Shown here: one piece after another, positions 36,552 through 49,092 of the stretch
How the letters are laid out: every line of letters begins with the position of its first letter
Numbering within the stretch: the first letter of the stretch is position 1
Origin: Globodera rostochiensis
Taxonomy: Eukaryota; Nematoda; Chromadorea; Rhabditida; Heteroderidae
Direction of reading: 5' to 3'
NCBI GenBank assembly: GCA_018350325.1
Contig: JAEVLN010000007.1
Location: 1,765,109 to 1,829,108 of the forward strand
Length of the DNA stretch: 64,000 nt
Notes under the pieces: generated by a model
The model's database searches: none
Told to the model about the DNA's origin: nothing
The model's input: only the letters and a program-made list of their open reading frames with translations
Program-made: the position numbers and the translations under genes

Positions 36552-39500
36552 ATGCCTGCCGATACTTCATTGTTTTGGCATCCGGTTGTCCCCGTCTGTT
36601 GGCTGTTCATTGTTTCAATAAAATTGTTGCTGATGCGATGCTACCATTCCACAGATTTTGAGGTGGCTTTCCTAATTATTAGATAAATCGAAAAATCGTT
36701 GGCGATTTTACAAACGAATGTATTTGTAGGTTCATCGGAATTGGATGGCATTGACTCACCATCTTCCGTTGTCCGATTGGTATTCCTCCAATTTGTCTCA
36801 ATGGACTTTGGACTATCCGCCGTTTTTTGCTTATTTGGAATGGCTTTTTGCTCAGTTCGCCGCATTTTTTGACCATGAAATTTTGACAATGCAAAAGGAG
36901 CCCTTTTTCTCGGAGAATACGCTCCTTTTTCAACGCTTGTCCGTCATTTTAACCGACTTTTGCTATGTGGGTAGTTCGAATTTAATGGCAATCTCGAGAA
37001 GCTCCATTTATAAAAAAATTGAATCACTTTTAATTTTTATTTATTTTACCAGTCTATAATTATACAGTCATGATGATATGCAGAGCCCGGACTTGATCAA
37101 GAATCTCCAAAAATCTCGAATCTTGCAAAAAATTCACCGATCGAGATTTCGTTCAAGCGCACTAAACAATTCTGAAAAATCTCGGTCGGTAAAACATTGA
37201 TTGATTCGACAAAAGATCTCGAAAAGACTCACTCAAAAAATACAAAGTTCGATCGGGAATCTCGATCGCCTTATATGTTTGGTCGCATTCTTAACATAAG
37301 TTATGGCAGAACGGATTCAAATGATCTGTTTAAATCCCATGGTAACCCGACGAACTGTGATCGACTATGAAAAAACAGCATTGCGACTAAACATACCATC
37401 CAAAAATGAGAGTGGACATTGTTAGCAGAAAGGATTTTGAAAAAAACGAATCATTTTGGTTTGAATAAGGAAGGCGCACAAAAAATGCTACAAAAATAAT
37501 GAAGACACGAATTCGTTCTGCGATCTAGCGACAAAACGTATGACATGACTGTATCTGTTTCTATCAAAAGCTAGCCTAAATTCCTTAATCAAATACTGAA
37601 AATTTAAAAATTTTCATAAAAATATTATTTCTAAAATAAATCAGATTAAATTTAGTTTATTTCGTGTGTGTTGATCTCCGACAATTTTGTCAATTCCTCA
37701 TTGCTCCCGGCAAAGCTTTTTTGGGCTCGATTAAAGCTGGCTTTGTGCATATTTCTCGCTTCAAATCCTGTTTGTAACAATTTTATAATAAATTAATAAC
37801 TATTTTTCAAATAAATATCCTAATTTGTAAGAGCGTTTGTTTTTCATAAAATAAATGTATACATAGAAATCACTTTTTAGGCACTTATCATGCTTGACAA
37901 CATCCATTTCCAATACAACGCTTTCCTTATTGGCATTTTTTTATTTTCTTTAAATGCAATTTTTACTGGCGATCTTCTTCAGGTGTTTTTAAATAATCTT
38001 TATATACATAACCTTAATTATAAAAAAGTGTTAAACTTAATTTTTAGTTTTTTTGGGTTGTGCTCCAATTTGACCCAAAACCAAAAACCAAAAAAATTTT
38101 TTTTTGGTATTTTTTAACCCAAAACCAAAAAAATTTTGGTCCATTCTTGTACAAAAAACCCAAAAAAATTTTTGCTTTTGGGTCCGGTCTCTAATTCTGA
38201 TTAAAAAGGATGTGAACTGCGGCGGTTTACTTTAAAGAAGGGCAGCAAAAAGTTTCATATACATATGTTGACACTATTTTCGTTTTTAATAGAAAAATAT
38301 TTGTATAAACGTGCTTTTATTTATTGTGTTTAAAAAAACATAATTTCCTTAAGGGAGCTTTTCTTTTTGCCGTTCTGCTCAATTTCAAGCACATTTTCCT
38401 TTATTATGCTCCGGCGTTTGCCGCTTTTTTCTTCGTCCACTTTCTATTGCCGATGGATCGTCAATTTGTGTGGCGAACATTTTCACTTGGATTTGTTCTT
38501 GGCATTGTGTGCATTGCTTCGTTCGGCCCATTCTTTTTGTTTGGTGAAAAGATATTTACTTTTATTTGATATTTGCTAAATAATTAAGCGAATTTATCGA
38601 CTATTAGTTTGTTATAGAATTTTTACATTACTATGAGAATGAGGGAGCGGCCCGTTTGAGTCTGGCCATTTGAGTCTGGGCCACTTGAGACTGACTTGAG
38701 TCTTGCCATTTGAGTCTGGTGGCCACTTGAGTCTGGTTAGAAGGAAAAAATTTTTAAATTAAATCTTCTAAAATAAAAAAGTCAAGCAACATATTCTAAA
38801 AAAATATAACTTTCTTAAACAAAAAATGGTAATGATATCTTATATAGGTCCCCGAATATTTAAAAAAAAATCAGTTTTATGTAATTCTGAGAAGTACTCC
38901 GGGGTTATCGAGGTCGCTGATCACGAATATGACATCAGATTATCATTTGACAATCCACTCTATGATTTCAACATTTATGATAAGGAAACAACGACTTTTT
39001 TTAAGTAACACCAACCGAATAGAAGGTAGAGACTTAGGGGTTTATTAAGCTTAGGCCTAAGCCTAACAAACGCCAAGCCAGGGTGGCTTAGGCCTAAGCT
39101 TAACGAACCCCAGGTACCATTTTTTGTTCAAGAAAGTTATATTTTTTTAGTATATGTTGCTTGTTTTATTTTAGAAGATTTAATTTAAAAATTTTTTCCT
39201 TCTAACCAAACTCAAATGGCCAGACTCAAGTGGCCACCAGACTCAAATGGCCAGACTCAAGTGGCCAGACTCAAGTGACCCTGACTCAAATGGCCAGACT
39301 CAAACGACCCCTACCGTGAGAATGATTAGTATTTCTGCAATTTAATTTATAGTTTAGAAGTAAAGTAATAAATTTTTGATTAACGCTGGTTGTTAACTGT
39401 TCTAAATTCCAAGTATATTCGATGCTTATTGGCATAGTTGCTTAAATCTTTTTTATTTTTATTTTGGTATATTTCTTCATTTTATTTTTTTCCCAGGCGG

Positions 39501-41159
39501 GTTCGGTGCCAGCCAAAACATTGTGTCGCGTCTTTTCCCGTTCAAGCGTGGTCTCACCCATGCTTGCTGGGCACCAAATTTTTGGGCACTTTACAATTTT
39601 GTGGATTTATTGTTGCACAAAATGTTATCAACAATGGCATCAAACTGTTCTTCAAACGGTCCATGGCATTGGCTGCTGAAGCAATGCCCCCCGGGCACAC
39701 CAGAATACACCCGAGGGCTTGTGCAGGTGAAGAAGCGCAGAAAAATCATTTTGTTTTTTGCTGATCTGATTGTTTCCATGGATGCGGGCGGTTTTTCTTT
39801 TCTTTTGACACATCAGTGTTTTGAATTTGATCGGAATTCAGATCGTATTTTAAGATAAGATAAAAAAGTTTTGGGTACGGTGGCACGGGACCTGGATACT
39901 GATACCTATGTCTTTTCTGGGACTGAAATTTAGTTCCTGTTTTTTCAAGCTCCGTTATAAATGGTCCCGGGTTTTTCCAAAATGTTTTTTTTTGTCCAAT
40001 AGTCCCGGTTTTACCAAAAGTTCCGGTCATGTGCCATCCTAGTTTTGACTTTTGTTTTTTCTGTTTTACAGAAATGAAAATTCTTCCATTAAAACAAAAC
40101 TTACATAAATTAGTTCGGGAATTTTGTAGGTTTTTTCAATTTTTTTTAGACTTCTTTTAAATAGTCGGATACACAAAAAAAATAAAAAATTTAAATTTTT
40201 AAAGGAATACGAACACGTCGTTTTGCCAAACATCAGTCCGTCGATGACACTTGGGCTTATTTTGTGTGCATTGACGCCGTGCTTTTGGATCTTTCATTGG
40301 GTGAAAAATGTTGTTACAATAATTATTTTGTTTTTTTATTGCATTTTAGAAAAATTTAAAAAAAAAATCGTCAGAAGTGTGCTTTCTAATTTCACTGACA
40401 TTTTCTTCCTTCGCTTTTTTTTGGTTTGGATGGCACGTGCATGAGAAGGCAATTATGTTAATTTTTTTCCCAATGTGCCTTTTGGCGATGAAGGTAAATT
40501 GACATAAAAATAGGAAATGCTTTCTGACATTTAAATGATTATTTAGTAAATTTGTTAAGGACCCGACATTCATGCAGCCATTTGCTCTCCTCTGTGTGGC
40601 TTCTGTTTTTGCACAATTTCCACTGTTGTTCACGCCATTGGAATGCTTTTTGAAATGGGCTTTTGTCCTCTGCTATTTTTCACTTTGCCAATTTTTGGCA
40701 AATTTTGTTTGGGGCATTCGACTGGCTGAGTTTGTCCAATTTACGGTTGCCAGATTGGCAATTGTTCAACTTTTGTTTGCCGAAATTTATGCAGAATTTG
40801 GCCATCAGGTGTCCTTTTTCGATCAATATTTTAATGTACAATTTTGGTGGTTATAATAAATGTGTAATTTATTATTATAGTATTTCAATATTTGAAACAG
40901 ACAAATACTTTTAATTAAAAAAATTTATTTAGCTACTTTTCGACAACAATTATGAATTTTTGCCAATGATGATCACTTCTGTTGCTTGTGCCTTACTCGT
41001 CTTTTTGGCCTACATCAATTTTATGATCATACTTTTTGCAGAATCCGTTCAAATTCAATTTTTCAAATTTTGTTGTCGTCGCAAAGAAGTTAGTTACTTT
41101 TTAAAAATATTTAATGAGAATGAAATTAAGTTTTTTTTTCTTAGAATAATTTTTATTAA
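36552..41159 (+). CDS. alg-8: ALG8, dolichyl-P-glucose alpha-1,3-glucosyltransferase of the ER
   Basis: Eleven exons: 36552-36662, 36730-36966, 37656-37769, 37881-37982, 38354-38543, 39497-39726, 40205-40300, 40350-40493, 40560-40808, 40933-41088, 41145-41159; about 547 residues (human about 526). Family motifs follow in order: [115 protein letters not shown]. It adds the second glucose to the lipid-linked oligosaccharide for N-glycosylation, using many membrane spans in the ER. If the last small intron is not spliced, the stop moves to 41,214. The fifth intron carries a Mutator-like fold-back. A CGGTGGCACGGGACC MITE is at about 39,876-40,041 in the sixth. Confidence 0.93.
37080..37270. repeat. 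GATCGAGATTTC-rich repeat in ALG8 intron 2
   Basis: It starts AGAGCCCGGACTTGATC, as in the TAGAGCCCGG hAT-like family, and contains CGATCGAGATTTCG-type phrases. A right end and target duplication were not found. Confidence 0.45.
38643..39316. mobile_element. Mutator-like fold-back element, 9-bp TSD TGAGAATGA
   Basis: Long arms (about 190 bp) consist of iterated CCAGACTCAAATGGCC phrases and then a unique arm (TTAGAAGATTTAATTTAAAA). The whole is bounded by identical 9-bp TGAGAATGA (38,634-38,642 and 39,317-39,325). Long subdivided arms plus a 9-bp duplication fit non-autonomous Mutator-like elements. Confidence 0.75.
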
Positions 41160-41270
41160 ATTATTTAATTCTCCTACTGAAATAAAGTTTAAAATTTGCA
41201 TATCTAGTAATTAAAATTGTTTTTTCTCTTTTTGTGTCGCATTCTTCGTTCTTCTGCCCACCAAAACAAA

Positions 41271-42973
41271 ATGTTTGACATTGACAAAGTGAACTTTGTT
41301 GCTGGTGTGGATGTTTCTCAATGTAAAAGTCAGCCACAATTTGCTGTCATCACTTTGGTGGTGCAAACATTTCCTGAACTGAAGGCATTTTCATTAATTA
41401 ATTTTTATAATCGGAAATGTTATTTTTTTTAAATAATTTCTTATCGATGCTCTAACGATTTTTTTTTTAATGAGCCACTTACAAAGGGAAGGTCCCCAGG
41501 TGTCCACGGAGTTTCGGGATGAAACTTGGCATACTGATAGATCACCCCCACATTTCTAAATTGAGAACAACCACCAGGCCACACAACCACTTGATTGCTT
41601 CTAATCTTTTTTCGTTAAGTGAAAAAGCATAAACTTTGAGGCCTCATATCTCGTGACCCAGGACTTTATAGCAAAAATGAATACCACTTTGTGGTAGAAA
41701 TGTGGAGGGCGATCTATCAGTATGCCAAGTTTCATCCCGTGGACACCTGGGGACCTTCCCTTTGTTAGGTAATTGCATTTTAACAGGTGGTTTACGCTGC
41801 TGATGAAGTGGTTTTGTTGGGGCATCCGTCTTATTACATTTCTGAATATTTGGCTGTACGTGAAGCTGGACCAATTCGACGAGCAATTTGTCGGCATCTT
41901 CAACGTTGTCCGAAAATTCAACTTTTGTTTGTGGACGGCAACGGCAGATGGCATTCCAGGGGTGGGCTTTATCATTGAATATTTATTATAAAATGATTTA
42001 TTTTTAAAATTAATCATATTTGTTTAGGTTGTGGATTAGCTTGCCATGTTGGCTATGATTTGAATACACCTACAATTGGATTAGCCAAAAATTTTGCTCC
42101 TTCTCCATTGTTGAATATTAGAGAAACAGCGATTGCTGAAACTTTCGAAGTAAATTTTATTTTAAATAATTCTTATTGTCCAAACGATAATTTTCAACAT
42201 TATTTTAGACAACTAAAAGATGGTTCAAATCTACACAAGCTAATGTGAGTTTTAGATTTATTAAATAATTTTTAAAAAATATTAATAAAAAAATTTTCAG
42301 AGAATATCGATCTTAGGAATGTTTGCAACAAAAAATAGTTGAAACCTGAAAATCCCAGCTCTACTAATCATTATTAATAAAATCATTAGGATTAATGTTT
42401 CAACCTTAATTGGCTAGAACTTAATTAAAATGCATTAGGCAATGTGCGCAGCTGAAGGACAATGCAAAAGGGTGGATGGAGCTGCAATATTCGTTTTGGA
42501 AAATGCATCTTCTCAACTTCCGGATTTGGCCGTGCTACGCTCGAGCACATCGCATATTCCATTATTTGTGTCTTCAGGTTGGACAATCGAGTTCAATTTG
42601 GCCACAAAAATGGCGTTGGAATGCATTGATCAAAGCCCGATCAGATTGGTGAGTGAGCCGGGGGCCTTGATGCTCTTAGTCTTGTCAAAGAAAGAGCTAA
42701 ACTCTTTACTTTATGATGCTTTTATTAAGGCTGTCTGAACAAAATAGGGGGGAACGAAGTTTCGAAATTTTGGGTTGGATCAATTTTGGATTTTTTTCTA
42801 ATTTGGGCAACCAACATTTGGGAATTAAATTTTGACAAATAACCCGTAAAGCCCTTACTCCGTAAAAACCCCTGTAATGTTCATTAAATTTTCCTTATTT
42901 TTTGGTATTGTATGAATTGTTTTAGAGTGATCTTCGATCCAGGGCAAAGCTTGCCGAACTTTTTGAGAAATGA
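41271..42973 (+). CDS. Endonuclease V (inosine-specific nuclease)
   Basis: Six exons: 41271-41384, 41787-41961, 42028-42149, 42209-42244, 42439-42648, 42926-42973; 234 residues. Active-site carboxylates of the family are present: D14 in AGVDVS, E64 in YLAVREAG, D88 in LFVDGNG. The substrate-pocket stretch is HSRGCGLACHVG...TIGLAKN. The enzyme cuts nucleic acid one bond 3' to inosine; animal forms act mainly on RNA. It lacks about 25-30 N-terminal residues usually found before the first Asp, so translation may begin at an upstream exon or the protein is short. The first intron needs a GC donor (AAG|GC at 41,385). The gene starts 111 bp after the preferred ALG8 stop, which suggests an operon. 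Confidence 0.9.
41482..41764. mobile_element. PIF/Harbinger-like MITE in endonuclease V intron 1
   Basis: Inverted ends CAAAGGGAAGGTCCCCAGG and CCTGGGGACCTTCCCTTTG continue inward (GTGTCCACGG; GATGAAACTTGGCATACTG). They are flanked by TTA on each side. A 3-bp TTA duplication is typical of Harbinger-type MITEs. Confidence 0.75.
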
Positions 42974-43289
42974 ATTGCTAATTTTTTAATCAAATTTCAT
43001 CATGAATTTTTAAATTTATTTATGTCTGTATCGCATAAACTCCCTCGTTTGTTTTGCTTGAGTCGGATTAGTCACCACGCCCTCCCTGCCTGTGATTTAG
43101 ATTGATGCTTCAAAAGTTTCAAAATTAGAATTTTTTTTTTAAATTTTTTCAGAACAAATTGCATTCAAAAAGAATGACGAACACTTTTAAATTAATTTTT
43201 TAAAAATTGCAAAAAAGTCATTTTAGGCGAAATCAAAATTTACTATCAAAAAAACCTCGTATTCTCAACTACACCATCACAATGAAAAA

Positions 43290-46211
43290 TTAAGTAAGAA
43301 ATTCCTTCATTTCCTCATCACTTTTTGAGTTTTTGACATCTGTCGATCCATCTTTGAAATCCATGCCTGTCCATGGTCGAGGCTCAACTCGTAGAGTCAA
43401 ATTGAACACAGTTGCGCCGAGGGTAAGAGAGACTCCTGAACACATGAAGATCAAAGCCCACTGAAATTCAATCAAAAATATTAATTTCAAATGAAATTTA
43501 TTTAAAAGCTGTAAAAAAAAATTCAATAAGCAAATATATTTAATTTAAAGTATAGAATCGTGGTTAGAGTAAAAAATCAAAAATATTAATTTCAAACGAA
43601 TTTATTTTAAAAAAAAAAACTGTAAAACATTCAATAAGCAAATATATTTAATTTAAAGTATAGAATCGTGTTCAGAGTAAAAAATCAAAAATATTAATTT
43701 CAAATGAAATATTTAAAAAGAACTCTGTAAAACATTCAATAAGCAAATAATTTAATTTAAAGTTTAAAATCTCTGTCTTTACTTGTCATTTTTTTTACTA
43801 TTTAAAAAAAATTAAAACTAAAAAGCAATACTGTACCTCGTCGACAGAATTATTTGGGGCTGCCCAACTGATTCCGACAGGAATGACTCTATATTAGAAT
43901 TATTTGATTATTGCAAAAATGAATTTTTAATGCAATTAAAATAAATAAAAAGAAAACATACAGAAATATAGCACTGGTCAAAAAATATTGCCAAGCAAAG
44001 ATCACATGGGCAAATTGGCATGCAACCTGTGAAAAAATTTAAAACTATTTAGAGTTAATTTAACAAAAGTTTCAACCATTTGAGTGCATTTTGCCGCCCC
44101 AATTAGGCTGAGCACGAGGCTAGCAGTGATGCCGACAAAGCAAAGCTCCATCCAAGTCAAATTTGTGATGCCGAACTTAGGCAATAAAGCTATTAGCAAG
44201 TAGCAGAGGGCGGCCAAATACTGAACAAAAAAGCTTACAACTTTGATTTAAGCACTTATAAATAGGGCTGGGATTTATATGGTTTTTCGACTGGACAATG
44301 TTTAGAAAAGTTATGGCCAAAAGGCCATAACTTTTCTAAACATTGTCCAGTCAAGTGAAAACCTCAAAAATGCCCTTTTTTGGAGGCTTTCTGGCCATAA
44401 CTTTTTTCTTTAATCAATTAGATTCTTTTAAGAGATAGATTCTATTCATTGAAACTTTCATTTGGATTTTTGGAGTTATAAGTGCGAATTTGCAGGCACT
44501 CAAAAAAAGCTTTTTATATAATATTTTTAAAGAAAGTTATAAACAAAAAGGTTAAATTGTAATTATAAAAAGCCAAAAAATTGTCTTTTATAAAAAATGT
44601 AAATAATTAACAATACAATAATTTAATTCCCTACCTGAATACTGGTGAATATTCTGACCCGGCCCTTTTCTGAAATGCACTTCATCCGATCACTGAGTGC
44701 GCCACCCACCAATTTGATGCCAATGCTTACAAGGAACGGAAAAGCTGCAGTAACACCGGTGGTTGATAATTTAACGCCCAGTGCCTAGATAATTTAAATC
44801 AATTAAATATTATTAAAGAAAATGACAACTTTAAAAATATTTTAATTAAAACGATAAGAATTTTACCTTGTTGAAATATATTGCCCCATAAACTAATGGG
44901 ATCATATAGCCCATATTTCTTGTGATATGCACACAAAGTTGAGCCCAAATGACCAAGTCCGTAAAAATTGCTTTATATGGAATTTTGCGACTAATCTTGC
45001 AATCATTTGAACATAATTCTTTGCTCTCAATCAGTGCCAATTCAGATTTTGAGACATATCTAAAAAGTACATTTTTTAAATGTTTTTATTTGATTATTAA
45101 CATTTTAATTTATTAAAATATTTGTCAATTAAAATGCCTTTGCTCTCGTGGAGAATCGCGATAAAAAAGAAAAAAAATTGCAGAAAAAATAAGCGTAATT
45201 GTGCCCAGAAAGTAGTAAACAATTGGCCAGCCCAATTTATCAGATGAACATATAGCGGCTGCCAATGGCATTGTGATGACGGGGCCTAACTTTAAATAAT
45301 AATTTTGTTAAAATTAAAAATTTATAAATATTTTGTTTCTGGAAATGCCTGAAAATTTAGAGTGAGTGCTGAAAGAAACATTCCATAGGTGTTCGGTGGG
45401 CTCCAAGACGAACTTATCACTCCTAAAATTATGAACTAATAAAAAAAATATCAAAAAAACTATATTTTTACCAGCTCCTGACCACCCTATTGAAATTGCA
45501 ATGCCCTGAAATAAAAAATTATTTAAAATAAAAATGTTTAAATAACAACATGCAAAAATTGTAGAAAAAGCAATGGAAAGAATCCGCCATAATTTACTGC
45601 AATCGGAGTCAATAAAGTAGCGAATGTGCTGATAAAGCCATAAACAAGCATCGAATAACTGTGATTAAAATTATTCGTTTGTTTATTAATAATTAAAATA
45701 ATGCATAAACATTAATTATTAAATAATTGAATTAAAATTATTTCACCGAAATCCAATTCTGCTAATGATCAGACTTATGGGAGGAGTGCCGAACACCCTT
45801 CCAACCATGGCGCCTGTAAAAAGCCATCCCTGCTGGTTAGCATTGAACATTGGCATCATGGTGCCGTTTTGCATTTGCTCATCCGTGCCGTTTTCTAAAA
45901 GTAAGAAATTTATTTATTATTCCATTTTTTGTTTGAGTTAACGGCCCGACCTTAAAAACTCACCTTTGAACATACAAATGACAGTGAAATTCAAGGCCAA
46001 CCAATTGCTGTAAAATGTTATTATTTTGACATTATAATAAACGAAATTAAAAACAAAAAATATTTTAAAGAAATATATATTGAAAATACCTGGCGAGCAA
46101 AGACAAACACATTGTGCTCACGACCAACACAAAATATCGAGTTATACCAAAACAATAAAATGTAGAATGATCATTTTTTGTTTCCGGCAAAATTTTTGGA
46201 ATTTTGCACAT
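43290..46211 (-). CDS. MFS transporter, SLC17 (sialin / phosphate-cotransporter)-like
   Basis: Thirteen exons on the minus strand, all in phase, from ATG 46,211 to stop 43,290: 46211-46090, 46007-45964, 45894-45747, 45658-45550, 45505-45472, 45422-45349, 45289-45138, 45059-44867, 44784-44635, 44220-44077, 44026-43962, 43888-43837, 43460-43290; about 485 residues. It has roughly twelve hydrophobic segments. A glycosylatable first loop is followed by QQGWLFTGAMVGRVFGTPP, the WSPPNTYGMFLSA block after helix 4, and the central SKSELALIE loop. This is the SLC17 pattern of organic-anion cotransporters. The substrate is unknown. Two introns require GC donors (after 45,349 and 45,138), both with GCATTT. 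Confidence 0.85.
43461..43800. repeat. About 118-bp tandem repeat, three copies, in MFS intron
   Basis: The unit includes AAATCAAAAATATTAATTTC, AACATTCAATAAGCAAAT and TTTAATTTAAAGTATAGAATC. It is repeated three times with small changes in the last intron. Confidence 0.8.
44265..44425. repeat. Fold-back in MFS intron with GGCCATAACTTTTCTAAAC arms
   Basis: GGACAATGTTTAGAAAAGTT and AACTTTTCTAAACATTGTCC abut at about 44,300-44,350 as a near-perfect hairpin. A TAGGGCTGGGATTTATATGG end lies just before it. Confidence 0.6.
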
Positions 46212-47381
46212 TACGCTTAATTTTTAATTTGTTAAATTATCATGTTTAAATTTATAAATTATCGGGACATAGGTAATTCAATAAAAATTTTCACAATAAC
46301 TCAAACATTTTGTTGTTGTTGTATATCTATTTCAAAAAATCTTTGCAAATGCATTCATTTCCTGTGTCGTTTGGAAATGAGCATTTTGTGAGAGCGCATC
46401 CCTCCTCCGATCGATTTGTTTGAGTTTTGTAAGCGGTTGGCGGGAAAGGTTGGAAAAGGAAGAGGACCTTACAGACGCCGATTTTCTTGGAAAATCGGCG
46501 TTGTTTTGTTCACCGTTGGTCGATGGTCCTTGAAATCTCATCGGAACAGCTCAAACAAAGGATTTAATTTAAATTCAGTCTCTGCACTTTTCGAGGATTC
46601 GAATTTGAAAAATGGGGAATTTGTCAATTAATTGCATAATAAATTTCAAAAAATGGAAATTTGTCAATTAATTGCATAATAAATTTAAAAAAATGGAAAT
46701 TTGTCAATTAATTGCATAACAATTTTTTTAAAATTATTAAACGTCAGCATGGGAAATGCTTTAATTTTAAAATGCATTCCATTTTTAGCAAGCGACAAAA
46801 AAGCTTTGATAGTGATTTTCGATTTTAAGTGTGGGGTTTTTGCTTACGCAGCTGTCAGATGGTTATATTTGATGGAAAAAATGGTGTAACAGTTGGTCAA
46901 AAGGTTCTTTAAAATCAAATTTCGAACGACCAAATCATATTATAAAATGAAAAAAATCAATGAAAGATTTAAAATAAATCTTTGTTTACATATACAACAG
47001 CGCGGCCCAACAGTCTTTGGTCGCTTTCCAACCCTAATTTGTAAGTTGTTTTCAATCCTACTATTAAATGTGTACATTATGCAGCTAATTCTGTCCTCTA
47101 TAATGAAAAATCCTTAAATCAATACTATCGATTGATTATTTTTTGTCCCAGTAAATAAAGTTATGCATGTAAATAAAAAAATTCCTTAACAAAAATGCAG
47201 AAAACGGAGAATGCCTAAAAATAAATCAGTTTTTTCCCCAACTGCACCCCCCACCCCTTCCAAAATTTTTTTCTGGCTACGGCCCTGATTATGATCACAA
47301 CTATACAGATTTTAATGAATTTCTTCTCTCCAGAACCCGAATTGTTTAGAAAAATTGTTGATGTTGAGAAATAATTTCTAC
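46212..47381. other. Intergenic with a 46-bp tandem repeat
   Basis: Between about 46,610 and 46,735 the phrase ATTTGTCAATTAATTGCATA occurs three times with a period of about 46 bp. Open frames of 60-75 residues on both strands at 46,330-46,630 overlap each other and match no family. A CTGGCTACGGCCCTG end of the CGTAGCCAGG repeat is at about 47,272. Confidence 0.55.
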
Positions 47382-47749
47382 TAGACCCCGGACTCGAGGA
47401 CCAATTGAAATTTTGATCGAATCTCGTATCACGAGATTTTTCGAGATTTTCAATAATTTTTTTTTGGATTATGAATTTCCAAGGAGAGTGGTGCCGACAT
47501 GGGAATTTTAAAGGTCGTTATTAAGAAAAATTACTCTAAAATTTTAGAAAAATTGGACCGAGACCGTGAATCTCGGTACTTTTTCAATCGAGATTTTCGG
47601 TCCAAATCTAGAAACTTTTCGATCGAGAATCTTGAAAAATCTCGGTCGAGCCAAATTTTTTTGATCGAGATTTCGATCGAGAATCTCGAAAAAATCTCGT
47701 CGAGATTTACCGAGATTTCGGATTGAGAATCCCGATCGTCCATGCTCTA
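47382..47749. mobile_element. hAT-like element, TSD ATTTCTAC
   Basis: Ends TAGACCCCGGACTCG and CGTCCATGCTCTA are bounded by ATTTCTAC (47,374-47,381 and 47,750-47,757). The interior consists of GATCGAGAATCTCG phrases. Confidence 0.8.
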
Positions 47750-48273
47750 ATTTCTACCCAACAACTCGCATTTATGCCAAAATAAAATTTGTCCTTATTT
47801 TGGACCCCTAAATCATATTTTTAGTTTTCCATGTGTATTGTGATCCACCCTGTACTTTGAATTAAATATTAAAGTTTTTAGTTACTTTTAGAATTGAAAA
47901 GGATGTTAATTAGTAGTGAATTTAAAACTATAATTTCTCAATATGAATTCCTTCAAGTTGGATATATTAAACTTAGCACCATTAGAACCGAGGTTTAATT
48001 AATATGGATAATTTTAGTTTCCATGGTTACTGCCTGCTGCTCGATTTTTACAAATCTTTTAATTAATTAATTCATGTGAAATAAAGAGCTAAGTTATCTT
48101 TTAGGCTTGAGTTTAAGCGCGCTGTCACATATTTGTTCAAACCAGACGGGATTGATCTTCACCGAGAGTTGTCAAAAGAAGAATAAAAATAACAACTTGC
48201 AATTTAAAAAGTGCCTTTTTTATAATTCATTTTGAAACGGCATTCAATAAAGATAATTTATCGTCGTCCTGAT

Positions 48274-49092
48274 CAGGGATGGGCGGAAATTTATTTTCAA
48301 AAAACGGAAAACGGAAATATTTTTTTTAACGGAAAACAATAAAACGGAAAAAAAGGGCCAAAAACAACGGAAAAACGGAAAACGGAAAAATTTTCAAATA
48401 AAATATTATTTTTTTTTTAAAAATAATTTATTTAATAAATATTTTTTGAAATATTAACAGTAATTTTAAAAATTTTGAAGGATGTCTTTTTTTCAGCGGC
48501 CTTCTAAATCTATTTTAGGCTTTTGGGTGGGGGGGGGGTCGGCGGTGCCGATAGGCGCCGCCGGAGAAAATTTTGAAATTTTGACTTAAATTGCTAAGAG
48601 ATTTTCAACAAAAATTTTAAAAGGCACTTTTTTTGAAGTTTTTAAAAATGGTAAGCGGCCGGAAGAATTTTTTAAAAAAACTTAACAAGATTTGTTAAGA
48701 AAATCGCTCCAAAAATGAAAATGCAAAACAAAATCCCCCAAATGTTTTTTGATTTCGTCCAACAAAAATGAATGAAAAGCTTGTGAATTGTCATCTAAAA
48801 TGTTTGTTTGTAATTGGAAAAAGTTAAAAAGAATTTTCAAAAATTATTTAACCACCGTAACTGTACAGAAAACACGAAATAATCACTGACACAGTCGGGG
48901 ATCTGAACCCCCACCCACACTTATCTCCCCACACCAACCACTCACCATTACACCACAACCAAACCGCATTCCAATCCTTCTTAGGGGTGTATATTTTTTC
49001 CGTTTTTTCCGTTAAAAAGGGCATTTTAACGGAAAACGGAAAACGGAAAAAAGGCCCAAAAACAACGGAAAACGGAATTCCGCCCATCCCTG
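48274..49092. mobile_element. hAT-like element inside chitinase relic, TSD GTCCTGAT
   Basis: Ends CAGGGATGGGCGGAA and TTCCGCCCATCCCTG are flanked by GTCCTGAT (48,266-48,273 and 49,093-49,100). The intact gene at 58,690-58,703 shows the undisturbed GATCAGGAC sequence. Inside, on the minus strand, are a tRNA-like head (about 48,960-48,890) and the hairpin module (48,565-48,540). Confidence 0.9.

Noticed and set aside
46332..46631. Two overlapping small open frames on opposite strands
   Set aside because: No leader, family or splice context supports either. One strand may contain a real 5' exon of the MFS gene, but no in-phase join was found.
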